From JAVBSN01 sp031556525 (GTDB taxonomy: Bacteria; Bacillota; Clostridia; Lachnospirales; Lachnospiraceae): 23,040 nt of DNA. The notes under the pieces are model-generated. The model made no database searches. It was not told where the DNA came from and saw only the letters and a list, made by a program, of their open reading frames with translations. Where the stretch lies: positions 1-23,040 of the forward strand of contig JAVBSS010000023.1 in assembly GCA_031556525.1 (NCBI GenBank). Reading direction: 5' to 3'. Positions 1 to 7,409 of the stretch are shown here, in pieces (within the stretch, counting starts at the first letter, position 1; each line of letters starts with the position of its first letter). Made by a program: the position numbers and the translations under genes.

Positions 1-63
1 GCAGTCTGGAAGCTCGTCGGGCTCATAACCCGAAGGTCATAGGTTCAAATCCTGTCCCCGCTA
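1..63 (+). tRNA. initiator tRNA-fMet (CAT), 5' end cut off by window
   Basis: This is the 3' part of a transfer RNA. The anticodon stem-loop is CGGG-CTCATAA-CCCG, giving anticodon CAT. The run of three consecutive G:C pairs next to the loop is the hallmark of the initiator tRNA that binds IF2 and the P site, rather than elongator Met. The T arm is ATAGG-TTCAAAT-CCTGT, followed by the 3' acceptor strand CCCCGCT and discriminator A at 63. No CCA is encoded, so the end must be added after transcription. The first bases of the acceptor stem lie upstream of the window. Confidence 0.93.
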
Positions 64-67
64 CTTT

Positions 68-140
<73 letters not shown>

Positions 141-145
141 CGCAG

Positions 146-180
146 AAAACAGTAGTTAGATTATCTAGCTACTGTTTTTA
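146..180 (+). terminator. intrinsic terminator of the tRNA cluster
   Basis: The arm at 146-155 (AAAACAGTAG) pairs with 169-178 (CTACTGTTTT). The inner arms TAGA (157-160) and TCTA (164-167) continue the stem around a TTA loop. The stem's own 3' end supplies the T run (175-179). It ends the tRNA operon; the A-rich 5' arm could also serve the opposite strand. Confidence 0.85.
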
Positions 181-211
181 TTTACATATAGAAAAATCAA
201 AGAGACTTATC

Positions 212-241
212 TTGTTTAATCATAATGTGATATGGTATACT
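212..241 (+). promoter_or_regulatory. candidate sigma-A promoter with extended -10 for the GGDEF/EAL gene
   Basis: TTGTTT at 212-217, an 18-base spacer and TATACT at 236-241. TGG precedes the hexamer directly, so it matches the extended -10 form TGnTATAAT. It lies about 60 bases before the start at 305, in the only gap between the tRNA terminator and the gene. The match is moderate and no start site is known. Confidence 0.5.
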
Positions 242-304
242 ATTATTACTTGGAGTGATGTTTTCCAACCTAATGAATTAATAACCTAACGAGGGGGATT
301 TTAT

Positions 305-1732
305 ATGGATTATATTGAAAATTATATAATGATTGCTAATATTATAATAGCAATTATTTTTGTACTTATCATAGTCATTCAGATAAGGAATAAACCTAAG
401 GATAAATTAACGGGATTACCTGATAAAGAAGATTTCTGTAAATTAGTAGATTTAAGAACAAAGCGAAAAGAAGATATGTATGTAGTGTTAATAGCACTAG
501 ATGATTTTAAAATACTTAATCAGGAATTAGGATATAAAAACGGTAATAAGTTTCTTCGTACGATATCAGAATACATTGTAGCAAATTCACCTAAGAAAAG
601 TGTGACAAGATATGGTGGAGATGAGTTTGCTATTATATTAGATAAAGATTCCAATATAGATATAGAAGAATGGTCAAAGAAGATATTTGATAGATTTGAA
701 GAGCCATGGATGATAGATAATCTTAATTATACAATATCAGTAACAATTTGTATTTTAGAAGTTCCACAAATAGCTGATAATACAGAAGATATTTTATCTG
801 TATTAACATATGCCAATTCATATGCAAAGGAACATGGTAAGGAAGTAATTATAAACTGTGATAGTGAATTTAAGGCTAAGATGAATAGAAGAAATAGAAT
901 ATCATCACGCCTTAGACAGCTAGTTGAAGAAGAGAAGATGGATGTATATTATCAACCTATATTCGATGTAGAAGAGGGTAAATATAATATTGCAGAGGCA
1001 TTATTCAGACTAGAAGATGAAGAGCTAGGAAATATACCACCTTTTGAATTTTTTCCAATTGCAGAAGCGACAGGATATGTATCAGACATTGGATATATAT
1101 TGATTGATAAGGTTTGTAAATACATAGATTCATTAAAAGGTCAGCTTGAAGAGTTACCTACAATATCTGTAAACTTTACACGTCAACAGTTTTTACATGA
1201 CGGAGCATTGGATGAGATATTATCAATAATAAATAAATATGAAATATCACCCAATAATATTGCAATAGAGATTCCAGAAGAAGTCTTTGCACAGAATTAC
1301 AATAAAGTAGCAGAGAAGATGCGAGAATATGATGCAGCTGGAATAAAGTTATTTCTTGATGGATTCGGTACTGGATTTTCAAATTTACATCATATATTAG
1401 AATTACCATTTAAAATTATTAAGATTAATAAGGATATGATATGGGAAGCTGAGAAAAATGATTCGATATTTTTATTGGTAAGTGCACTAACTGCTGTTTT
1501 TGGTGAGACTGGAATTAAAATATTAGCATCTGGCGTAGAGAGTGAGAGCATTAAAGGAATAGCGGATTTGTTATTTATGGATTATTTACAGGGATATTAT
1601 TTCAGTGAACCAATGACAGGAGATAAGGCCATAGAGTACTATTTAAGAGAGCCTATAGAGGATGAGAGACTCAATAATATAGTCGATGATATACTTGATA
1701 GCATAGAAGGCTTAGATGATATGGATATATAA
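305..1732 (+). CDS. membrane-anchored GGDEF/EAL protein, EAL site degenerate
   Basis: A 475-residue protein of cyclic-di-GMP signalling. One membrane helix (about residues 5-27) is followed by a cytoplasmic GGDEF domain (about 38-185) with an intact GGDEF at 104-108, then an EAL domain (about 205-455). No RxxD inhibitory site precedes GGDEF. The EAL domain keeps EAL at 231-233, the Asn of VNFTR, the Glu of AIEIPEE and LQGY, but several metal or catalytic positions are changed: the Asp-Asp of DDFGTG is D352-G353, the Asp of the KID motif is N375, and AEGVE reads ASGVE (408-412). Known EAL enzymology makes hydrolysis unlikely; the domain may instead sense c-di-GMP or regulate the cyclase half. 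GAGGGGG at 291-297 is the ribosome site. The gene appears to stand just upstream of, and perhaps be transcribed with, the DUF951 gene. Confidence 0.9.
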   Translation: MDYIENYIMIANIIIAIIFVLIIVIQIRNKPKDKLTGLPDKEDFCKLVDLRTKRKEDMYVVLIALDDFKILNQELGYKNGNKFLRTISEYIVANSPKKSVTRYGGDEFAIILDKDSNIDIEEWSKKIFDRFEEPWMIDNLNYTISVTICILEVPQIADNTEDILSVLTYANSYAKEHGKEVIINCDSEFKAKMNRRNRISSRLRQLVEEEKMDVYYQPIFDVEEGKYNIAEALFRLEDEELGNIPPFEFFPIAEATGYVSDIGYILIDKVCKYIDSLKGQLEELPTISVNFTRQQFLHDGALDEILSIINKYEISPNNIAIEIPEEVFAQNYNKVAEKMREYDAAGIKLFLDGFGTGFSNLHHILELPFKIIKINKDMIWEAEKNDSIFLLVSALTAVFGETGIKILASGVESESIKGIADLLFMDYLQGYYFSEPMTGDKAIEYYLREPIEDERLNNIVDDILDSIEGLDDMDI

Positions 1733-1756
1733 TATTTATATCTAAGGGGTAGAAAG

Positions 1757-1951
1757 ATGGAATTTAACATAGGAAATATTATTAAATTGAAGAAAGCACA
1801 TCCGTGTGGTGTTAATAACTGGGAGATTCTAAGAGTTGGCATGGATATTAAATTAAAATGTAATGGATGTGGTCATCAAGTCATGGTAACAAGAAAATTA
1901 GTAGAGAAGAATTTTAAAGGTTTTATTGATAAAGAGGGTAATAACGTATAA
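1757..1951 (+). CDS. DUF951 family small protein
   Basis: A 64-residue protein that I recognise as DUF951, a short Firmicutes family of unknown function commonly found before rpsF. It shows the family pattern: a Lys-rich N-terminal strand with HPCG at residues 15-18, a central IKLKC stretch, and a CxxC pair (CNGC) followed by a basic C-terminal part. The three cysteines plus His suggest a small zinc-binding or nucleic-acid-binding fold, but that is inference. Ribosome site AAGGGG lies at 1744-1749. Spacing from the GGDEF/EAL gene is 24 bases, and rpsF follows after a 162-base gap with its own promoter. The length is normal for the family. Confidence 0.85.
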   Translation: MEFNIGNIIKLKKAHPCGVNNWEILRVGMDIKLKCNGCGHQVMVTRKLVEKNFKGFIDKEGNNV

Positions 1952-2007
1952 ATATCGAAAAATCAAAGAAATTAGTAATAAAAATACGAATATATTGTAA
2001 AAAAAGC

Positions 2008-2036
2008 TTGATATTATAAGCAACTTATGGTAGAGT
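2008..2036 (+). promoter_or_regulatory. promoter of the rpsF-ssb-rpsR operon
   Basis: TTGATA at 2008-2013 (5 of 6 to consensus), a 17-base spacer and TAGAGT at 2031-2036 (4 of 6). Transcription would begin near 2043, giving a leader of about 70 bases. The rest of the gap 1952-2113 holds no other recognised signal except the inverted repeat described separately. Confidence 0.5.
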
Positions 2037-2103
2037 AGAAAGCTGTGATATACAATTTTCCTTGTTCTTCTATATAATAGAAGGGCCAGAGACCATAAGG
2101 AGG
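2024..2103 (+). promoter_or_regulatory. rpsF leader: nested inverted repeats reaching the ribosome site
   Basis: An inner hairpin CTTCTAT (2067-2073), loop ATA, ATAGAAG (2077-2083) lies in the leader. Around it, CTTATGGT (2024-2031) is the exact complement of ACCATAAG (2092-2099), whose last bases are part of the Shine-Dalgarno AAGGAGG (2097-2103). The outer 5' arm lies upstream of the predicted start site, so only transcripts reading through from the DUF951 gene could form the outer stem. I do not see the CCG-bulge S6:S18 binding element clearly. Confidence 0.35.
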
Positions 2104-2113
2104 TGCAAAAACT

Positions 2114-2401
2114 ATGAACAAATATGAATTAGCGTTGATTGTTAGTGCAAGAATCGAAGACGACGAGAGAACAGCGACTGTTGAGAAGATCAAAGAGCAA
2201 ATTACAAAACTTAACGGTACAATTACTAACGTTGATGAATGGGGTAAGAAGAGATTATCTTACGAAATTCAAAAGATGAAAGAAGGATTTTATTACTTCA
2301 TCCAATTCGATGCAGCGTCTGAAGTTCCAGCTGAGATAGAATCAAAAGTTCGTATCATGGAACCTGTTATCAGATACCTATGCGTAAGACAAGACGCATA
2401 A
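2114..2401 (+). CDS. rpsF: 30S ribosomal protein S6
   Basis: A 95-residue S6 of normal length. The N-terminal strand MNKYELALIV, the segment WGKKRLSYEIQKMKEG (about 43-58) and YYFIQFDA are family hallmarks; S6 binds S18 and h22 of 16S rRNA in the small-subunit platform. Strong ribosome site AAGGAGG sits 10 bases before the ATG. It is the first gene of the conserved rpsF-ssb-rpsR operon, where SSB lies 18 bases downstream. Unlike many proteobacterial S6 proteins there is no long acidic tail. Confidence 0.97.
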   Translation: MNKYELALIVSARIEDDERTATVEKIKEQITKLNGTITNVDEWGKKRLSYEIQKMKEGFYYFIQFDAASEVPAEIESKVRIMEPVIRYLCVRQDA

Positions 2402-2419
2402 CGAATAGGAGGAATCCAT

Positions 2420-2845
2420 ATGAATAAAGTTATTTTAATGGGTAGATTAACAAGAGACCCAGAAGTGAGATATTCTCAAAACGAGAATTCACTTGCCATT
2501 GCTAGATATACAATGGCTGTAGATAGAAGATTTAAGAGAGATAATGAGCAATCAGCAGATTTTATTTCTTGTGTAGCTTTTGGAAAAACAGCTGAATTTG
2601 TAGAGAGATATTTAAAGCAAGGTACAAAAATATGTGTTACAGGTAGAATACAGACAGGTAGCTATACCAATAAAGATGGTGTTAAAGTCTATACAACAGA
2701 AGTTGTGGTTGAAGAAGTAGAATTTGCAGAAAGTAAGAATTCTAATGATAGTTTTCAATCAGACAGACCATCACCTAATGCAGCAGCTGGAGACGGGTTT
2801 ATGAGTATTCCAGAGGGCATTGAGGATGAGCTACCATTCCAGTAA
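2420..2845 (+). CDS. ssb: single-stranded DNA-binding protein
   Basis: A 141-residue SSB that protects single-stranded DNA in replication and repair and recruits partners through its tail. The OB fold spans about residues 1-105: MNKVILMGRLTRDPEVRY opens it, followed by FISCVAFGKTAE and the segment KQGTKICVTGRIQTGSY. A Ser/Asn/Pro-rich linker (about 110-130) leads to an acidic tip ending DELPFQ. SSB partners normally grip a terminal Pro-Phe; here a Gln follows the Phe and precedes the stop. AGGAGG lies at 2407-2412. It sits between rpsF and rpsR with gaps of 18 and 16 bases, the usual Gram-positive arrangement. Confidence 0.96.
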   Translation: MNKVILMGRLTRDPEVRYSQNENSLAIARYTMAVDRRFKRDNEQSADFISCVAFGKTAEFVERYLKQGTKICVTGRIQTGSYTNKDGVKVYTTEVVVEEVEFAESKNSNDSFQSDRPSPNAAAGDGFMSIPEGIEDELPFQ

Positions 2846-2861
2846 ATAGGAGGTTAGCATA

Positions 2862-3137
2862 ATGGCTTTTAATAAAAGTGATAGACCAGATCGTGGCGAT
2901 TCTCAAATGAAGAGAAGAGGACCAGGACGTAGAAGAAAGAAAGTTTGCGTATTTTGTGCAGACGAGAAGGCAGTTATTGAATATAAAGATGTCAATAAAC
3001 TAAAGAGATATATCTCTGAAAGAGGTAAGATTCTTCCTAGAAGAATTACTGGTAATTGTGCAAAGCATCAAAGAGCTTTAACAGTTGCAATTAAGAGAGC
3101 AAGACATATCTCATTAATGCCATATGTAATAGATTAG
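2862..3137 (+). CDS. rpsR: 30S ribosomal protein S18
   Basis: A 91-residue S18. A basic N-terminal stretch (RRGPGRRRKK, about 18-27) is followed by VCVFCADEK, the segment LKRYISERGKILPRRITG (about 47-64) and the C-terminal CAKHQRALTVAIKRARHI typical of the family. It binds 16S rRNA as a heterodimer with S6. The CxxC pair at residues 29-32 together with the Cys of NCAKH resembles the zinc-type (C+) S18 variant. AGGAGG is at 2849-2854. It is the last gene before a strong terminator. Confidence 0.97.
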   Translation: MAFNKSDRPDRGDSQMKRRGPGRRRKKVCVFCADEKAVIEYKDVNKLKRYISERGKILPRRITGNCAKHQRALTVAIKRARHISLMPYVID

Positions 3138-3150
3138 ATTAGATGCGATG

Positions 3151-3184
3151 GGGACAAGCTTAATAGGCTTGTCCTCTTTTTTTT
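3151..3184 (+). terminator. intrinsic terminator after rpsR
   Basis: GGACAAGC (3152-3159) pairs with GCTTGTCC (3167-3174), with an outer G-T pair at 3151/3175, and an eight-base T run closes it at 3177-3184. It ends the S6-SSB-S18 operon. Confidence 0.93.
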
Positions 3185-3198
3185 AGAAATTAGTTACA

Positions 3199-3225
3199 TT
3201 GACAAACAACTTTGTTTGATATAAC
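3199..3225 (+). promoter_or_regulatory. glnA promoter
   Basis: Perfect TTGACA at 3199-3204. The best -10 is TATAAC at 3220-3225 with a short 15-base spacer; TAACAT at 3222-3227 would give 17 bases but a poorer hexamer. A short or misaligned spacer fits a promoter needing help or control. The leader to the start at 3283 is about 50 bases and has no terminator hairpin. Confidence 0.55.
3203..3218. repeat. inverted repeat between -35 and -10 of glnA (candidate operator)
   Basis: CAAACAA (3203-3209) and TTGTTTG (3212-3218) are exact inverted copies separated by two bases. The site begins inside the -35 element and fills the spacer, the classic place for a repressor. It does not match the GlnR/TnrA box (TGTnA-N7-TnACA), so the protein is unknown. 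Confidence 0.5.
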
Positions 3226-3282
3226 ATATATCATGAACAAAAAATGGAAATTAATACTACGATTTTGTAAAGGAGTATGTAC

Positions 3283-4614
3283 ATGAGCAGATATACTAAA
3301 CAGGATATTATGGATATTGTTAAGGAACAAGATGTAGAATTTATTAGATTACAATTTACTGATATATTTGGAATTTTAAAAAATGTTGCTATAACATCAA
3401 GTCAATTAGAAAAAGCGTTGGATAATAAATGTATGTTTGATGGTTCCTCTATAGAAGGGTTTGTAAGAATAGATGAATCTGATATGTATTTGTATCCAGA
3501 TTTAGATACATTTGAAGTGTTCCCCTGGAGACCACAGCATGGAAAAGTAGCAAGACTTATATGTGATATATATAGACCAGATGGAACTCCTTTTGAAGGC
3601 GATCCAAGATATGTTTTAAAGAGAGCTCTTGAGGAAGCAGCTGATCTTGGATATAGTTTTGATGTAGGGCCAGAATGTGAATTCTTTCTATTTCATACAG
3701 ATGATAATGGTATGCCAACTACTTTATCACATGAGAAGGCAGGATACTTTGATCTAGGGCCATTGGATCTAGGTGAAAATGCAAGAAGAGATATGATTTT
3801 AATGTTAGAAGAGATGGGATATGAGATTCAAGCTTCACACCATGAAGCAGCACCAGCTCAGCATGAGATAGATTTTAAACATGATAATGCATTGAAAACA
3901 GCTGATAATATAATGACATTTAAGTTAGTAGTTAAGACTGTAGCTAAGCGACACGGCTTATTTGCAAGTTTTATGCCAAAGCCATTACTTGGAGTAAATG
4001 GTTCAGGAATGCATATTAATATGGCATTAACTAAAGATGGTGAAAATGTCTTTTCAGATCCAGATGGAAAAAATGGCTTAAGTGAAGACGCATATCACTT
4101 TATAGCAGGGTTAATGGCACATGTTAAAGGTATGACTGTTATAACTAATCCAATAGTGAATTCTTATAAACGATTAGTACCAGGTCATGAAGCTCCTATA
4201 CATATTGCTTGGTCAATGGGTAATAGAAGTCCATTAATAAGAATACCATCAGCTCGTGGAGCTAGTACAAGAATAGAACTTAGATGTCCAGATACAGCAA
4301 TGAATCCATATTTGGCATTAGCTACATGTTTAGCAGCTGGGCTTGAAGGTATTAAAAATAAGATGATAGTTCCAGAAAGTGTTGACGAGAATATATTTGA
4401 TATGAGTGAGACTGAATTAAGAGATAAGGGAATAGAATCTATACCAGCATCACTTAATAGAGCTGTAGATGCATTTGAAGAAGATGAGTTTATAATGAAC
4501 GTAGTAGGAAAACATATATCAGACAAATATATTATGGCAAAACGTGCTGAATGGGATGAATATCGTAAGCAAGTTACACAGTGGGAAATAGATGAATATT
4601 TATATAAAATATAG
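3283..4614 (+). CDS. glnA: glutamine synthetase type I-alpha
   Basis: Makes glutamine from glutamate, ammonia and ATP in the cytoplasm as a dodecamer. The 443-residue length fits the Gram-positive GSI-alpha class. The start is placed at 3283 because AAAGGAG (3269-3275) lies 7 bases before it, whereas the ATG at 3277 is only one base away. Motifs in order: MFDGSSIEGFVRIDESDM (about 50-67), GPECEFFLF for metal binding, HHEAAPAQHEIDF, NGSGMHINM, and NPYLALATCLAAGLEG. The Arg in FVRI corresponds to the residue that B. subtilis GS uses for glutamine feedback inhibition. There is no adenylylation-type insertion (GSI-beta). An ANTAR regulator gene follows after 47 bases, a pairing known from clostridia for nitrogen control. 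Confidence 0.97.
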   Translation: MSRYTKQDIMDIVKEQDVEFIRLQFTDIFGILKNVAITSSQLEKALDNKCMFDGSSIEGFVRIDESDMYLYPDLDTFEVFPWRPQHGKVARLICDIYRPDGTPFEGDPRYVLKRALEEAADLGYSFDVGPECEFFLFHTDDNGMPTTLSHEKAGYFDLGPLDLGENARRDMILMLEEMGYEIQASHHEAAPAQHEIDFKHDNALKTADNIMTFKLVVKTVAKRHGLFASFMPKPLLGVNGSGMHINMALTKDGENVFSDPDGKNGLSEDAYHFIAGLMAHVKGMTVITNPIVNSYKRLVPGHEAPIHIAWSMGNRSPLIRIPSARGASTRIELRCPDTAMNPYLALATCLAAGLEGIKNKMIVPESVDENIFDMSETELRDKGIESIPASLNRAVDAFEEDEFIMNVVGKHISDKYIMAKRAEWDEYRKQVTQWEIDEYLYKI

Positions 4615-4661
4615 TATTTAGCATACATTTTATAATAGGAACAAAGAGGTGAATTCATTTG

Positions 4662-5204
4662 ATGAATGTAATAGTCCTGTTCCCGAAGATTGAGGAAGCG
4701 AAGAGTATTAGAAACTTACTTGTAAGAAGTGGTATTGATGTAAGTCATGTATGCACCACGGGAGATCAAGTAATTATTGCCTTAGAAGATTTGGAAGATG
4801 GTTTAGTAGTATGCGGATATAAATATTCTGATATGATGATGTACAGTGAATTATATGAGTATTTGCCAGATGGATTTCAGATGCTACTTATAGCATCTAA
4901 GATGTATTATTCGGAATGCTGTGACCATAATATTATGTGTCTTTCTATGCCAATTAGGTCCTATGAATTAATAAACACAGTTAACATTATGTTAGATACA
5001 TTGTGGAGACAGAGAAAGAAACGAAAACAACAACCTAAAGTACGTAATGAAAAGGAAAAGGCAGTAATAGAAAATGCTAAGCAGTTGCTAATTGATCAAA
5101 AGGGATATACAGAAGAAGAGGCACATAAATATTTGCAAAAGCAAAGCATGGATAATGGTACAGGTATAGTAGAAACAGCTTATATGGTATTGGAATTATA
5201 TTAG
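4662..5204 (+). CDS. ANTAR-domain regulator with pseudo-receiver domain (NitR-like)
   Basis: A 180-residue protein with an N-terminal receiver-like domain (about 1-115), a basic linker (RQRKKRKQQPK) and a C-terminal ANTAR domain (about 125-175) with the helix pattern ENAKQLLIDQKGYTEEEAHKYL and a following short helix. ANTAR domains bind paired hexaloop RNA hairpins and block termination. The receiver lacks the usual phospho-Asp context: where LLDxxMP is expected it reads LVVCGYKYSDM, and no acidic pair is seen at the N-terminus, so phosphorylation is doubtful. Ribosome site AAGAGGTG (4643-4650); TTG at 4659 is an alternative start. Its place behind glnA resembles the clostridial nitrogen regulator NitR, so its target is probably nitrogen genes. 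No hexaloop pair is evident in the glnA leader here. Confidence 0.85.
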   Translation: MNVIVLFPKIEEAKSIRNLLVRSGIDVSHVCTTGDQVIIALEDLEDGLVVCGYKYSDMMMYSELYEYLPDGFQMLLIASKMYYSECCDHNIMCLSMPIRSYELINTVNIMLDTLWRQRKKRKQQPKVRNEKEKAVIENAKQLLIDQKGYTEEEAHKYLQKQSMDNGTGIVETAYMVLELY

Positions 5205-5223
5205 ACAATTAGGAGGCTATACA

Positions 5224-6060
5224 ATGAAATTTACAAAGATGGAAGGCTTGGGAAACGATTATTTCTATGTGAATTGTTTTAAGGAAACAATAGATAATCC
5301 AAGTGAAGTTGCAATTAAATTAAGTGATAGACATTTTGGAATTGGTTCTGATGGACTTATTATGATTAAACCTTCAGATAAAGCAGATTTCTTTATGGAA
5401 ATGTATAATGCAGATGGTAGTCAATCAGAAATGTGTGGTAATGGAATTAGATGTGTTGGTAAATATGTATATGACTATAATTTAACAGATAAGACGAGCG
5501 TTAGTATAGATACATTAGCAGGAATAAAATATTTAGAATTAGAAGTAGTAGATGGAAAAGTGTCTATGGTAACAGTTGATATGGGGATCCCAGAATTGAT
5601 AGCATCAAAAGTACCAGTGATGTCAAATAATGAAAAAGTTATTGATGAGATTATTGAAGTAGATAATATAGAATATAAGATGACTTGTATTTCTATGGGT
5701 AACCCTCATTCAGTAGTATATGTTGATAATACAGATGAGTTTCCGTTGGAAAAAATAGGACCACTATTTGAGAAACATGATAGATTTCCTAATAGAGTAA
5801 ATGCAGAATTTATTCAATTAATTGATAGAGATACTATTAAGATGAGAGTGTGGGAACGAGGTTCAGGAGAAACGCTTGCTTGCGGAACAGGAGCATGTGC
5901 TAGTGCAGTAGCTAGTATGTTAAATGGATATACTAATAATGAAGTAACAGTAAAATTATTAGGCGGCGATCTTAAGATTAAGTGGGATAGAGATACTAAT
6001 AAAGTATTTATGACAGGCCCTGCAAGAGTAGTATTCGATGGAGAAACAACAGAAGTATAG
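5224..6060 (+). CDS. dapF: diaminopimelate epimerase
   Basis: Converts LL- to meso-diaminopimelate for lysine and peptidoglycan, without a cofactor, using two cysteines. Both are present: C71 in MCGNGIRC and C220 in ACGTGACAS. The N-terminal MKFTKMEGLGNDY, the MYNADGS loop and the MGNPHSV motif are all standard. The length of 278 matches the family. TTAGGAGG (5208-5215) precedes the ATG. The gene follows the ANTAR gene by 19 bases and precedes dapL by 28, so the product of DapL passes to DapF from one transcript. Confidence 0.96.
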   Translation: MKFTKMEGLGNDYFYVNCFKETIDNPSEVAIKLSDRHFGIGSDGLIMIKPSDKADFFMEMYNADGSQSEMCGNGIRCVGKYVYDYNLTDKTSVSIDTLAGIKYLELEVVDGKVSMVTVDMGIPELIASKVPVMSNNEKVIDEIIEVDNIEYKMTCISMGNPHSVVYVDNTDEFPLEKIGPLFEKHDRFPNRVNAEFIQLIDRDTIKMRVWERGSGETLACGTGACASAVASMLNGYTNNEVTVKLLGGDLKIKWDRDTNKVFMTGPARVVFDGETTEV

Positions 6061-6088
6061 TAGTTATAGTTAGGATAGGTGAGGTAAA

Positions 6089-7306
6089 ATGTTTAAAGTT
6101 AATGATAATTATTTAAAATTGCCAGGAAGTTATTTGTTTTCAACAATAGGAAGAAAAGTTTCAGATTATGTAGCAGCTAATCCAGATAAATCAATAATAA
6201 GATTAGGAATAGGTGATGTTACACAACCATTAGCACCTATAGTTATAGATGGTTTACATTTAGCTGTTGATGAGATGGCTAATGCAGCTACATTTAAAGG
6301 TTATGCCCCAGATTTAGGTTATGAATTTTTAAGAAGTGCTATTGCTAAAAATGATTATAAGGCTCGTGGTGTTGAGATAAGTATTGATGAAATATTTGTT
6401 AGTGATGGGGCTAAAAGTGACTCTGGAAATATACAAGAGATATTTAGTCAGGATAATAAAATAGCAGTGTGTGATCCTGTATACCCTGTATACGTGGATA
6501 CAAATGTTATGGCTGGTAGAACTGGTACATATGATGCAAGTACTGAATTATGGAGTGATGTTATATATATGCCATGTAGTGCCGATAATAACTTTGCACC
6601 AGAGATACCTAAGGAAACACCAGATATAATATATCTATGTTTTCCTAATAACCCAACAGGCTCAACTATTGGTAAGCAACAACTTCAAGAATGGGTTGAT
6701 TATGCTAATAGAGTAGGAGCAGTTATTATATATGATGCTGCTTATGAAGCTTATATTAGTGAAGAAGATGTGCCTCATACTATTTATGAGTGTGATGGTG
6801 CGAAGACTTGTGCTATAGAACTTAGAAGTTTTTCTAAAAATGCAGGATTTACAGGTACTAGACTTGGATTTGCAGTTGTGCCTAAAGATTTAAAGGATAC
6901 TTCAGGAACATCTCTTAATGCGTTATGGGCTAGAAGACATGGTACTAAGTTTAATGGAGCTCCTTACATTATACAAAAGGCAGGGGAAGCTGTGTATAGT
7001 GAAGAAGGCAAGAGACAAACAAGAGAACAAATTTCATATTATATGAATAATGCCAAGATTATCTTTGATGGATTGAAGTCAGCAGGATATACAGTGTCAG
7101 GTGGAGTAAATGCGCCATATATATGGTTGAAGACACCTAACAACATGACTTCATGGGAATTTTTTGATTATTTATTAGAGAATGCAAACGTGGTAGGTAC
7201 ACCAGGTTCTGGATTTGGCCCAAGTGGTGAAGGTTATTTTAGACTTACAGCATTTGGATCATATGAGAATACTGTTGCAGCTATTGAGCGTATTAAGGCA
7301 TTGTAA
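6089..7306 (+). CDS. dapL: LL-diaminopimelate aminotransferase
   Basis: A 405-residue PLP enzyme of fold type I that makes LL-diaminopimelate from tetrahydrodipicolinate and glutamate in one step, bypassing the succinylase or acetylase branch. Motifs: N-terminal VNDNYLKLPGSYLF, SDGAKSDSGNIQ (cofactor phosphate region), CFPNNPTGS, YDAAYEAYI and SFSKNAGFTGTRLGF with Schiff-base K250. These place it in the DapL class rather than a general aspartate aminotransferase. GTGAGG (6079-6084) precedes the start. dapF lies immediately upstream and a strong terminator follows. Confidence 0.95.
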   Translation: MFKVNDNYLKLPGSYLFSTIGRKVSDYVAANPDKSIIRLGIGDVTQPLAPIVIDGLHLAVDEMANAATFKGYAPDLGYEFLRSAIAKNDYKARGVEISIDEIFVSDGAKSDSGNIQEIFSQDNKIAVCDPVYPVYVDTNVMAGRTGTYDASTELWSDVIYMPCSADNNFAPEIPKETPDIIYLCFPNNPTGSTIGKQQLQEWVDYANRVGAVIIYDAAYEAYISEEDVPHTIYECDGAKTCAIELRSFSKNAGFTGTRLGFAVVPKDLKDTSGTSLNALWARRHGTKFNGAPYIIQKAGEAVYSEEGKRQTREQISYYMNNAKIIFDGLKSAGYTVSGGVNAPYIWLKTPNNMTSWEFFDYLLENANVVGTPGSGFGPSGEGYFRLTAFGSYENTVAAIERIKAL

Positions 7307-7323
7307 TAAGTAAATTATACATT

Positions 7324-7351
7324 AGAGAGGCTTTCTTAGCCTCTCTTTTTT
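7324..7351 (+). terminator. intrinsic terminator after dapL
   Basis: AGAGAGGC (7324-7331) pairs with GCCTCTCT (7339-7346) around a seven-base loop, followed by a T run to 7351. It ends the glnA-ANTAR-dapF-dapL stretch. Confidence 0.93.
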
Positions 7352-7409
7352 GAACTTAGTACAGATAGTGTAACCGAAGGGGACGGGATTGGATATATAG
7401 GAAAGGAAG

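Noticed and set aside
2037..2113. S6:S18 autoregulatory element in the rpsF leader
   Set aside because: A hairpin exists, but the CCG bulge needed for S6:S18 binding is not seen. Covariance-model search would decide.
3226..3282. ANTAR-type hexaloop hairpins or attenuator in the glnA leader
   Set aside because: The leader is about 50 bases with no hairpin pair and no terminator.
4631..4636. TATAAT as a promoter of the ANTAR gene
   Set aside because: Exact -10 match but no acceptable -35 at 16-18 bases upstream; such hexamers are common in DNA this AT-rich, and readthrough from glnA is enough.
4185..4658. 157-codon open frame on the minus strand opposite glnA
   Set aside because: It mirrors the conserved glnA coding sequence, has low-complexity Ser/Ile composition and no family likeness. 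The other minus-strand frames in the window are likewise shadows.
7352..7409. riboswitch (for example guanidine type) before the MATE gene
   Set aside because: The gap after the dapL terminator is only 58 bases, with no conserved motif or hairpin pair that I can match.
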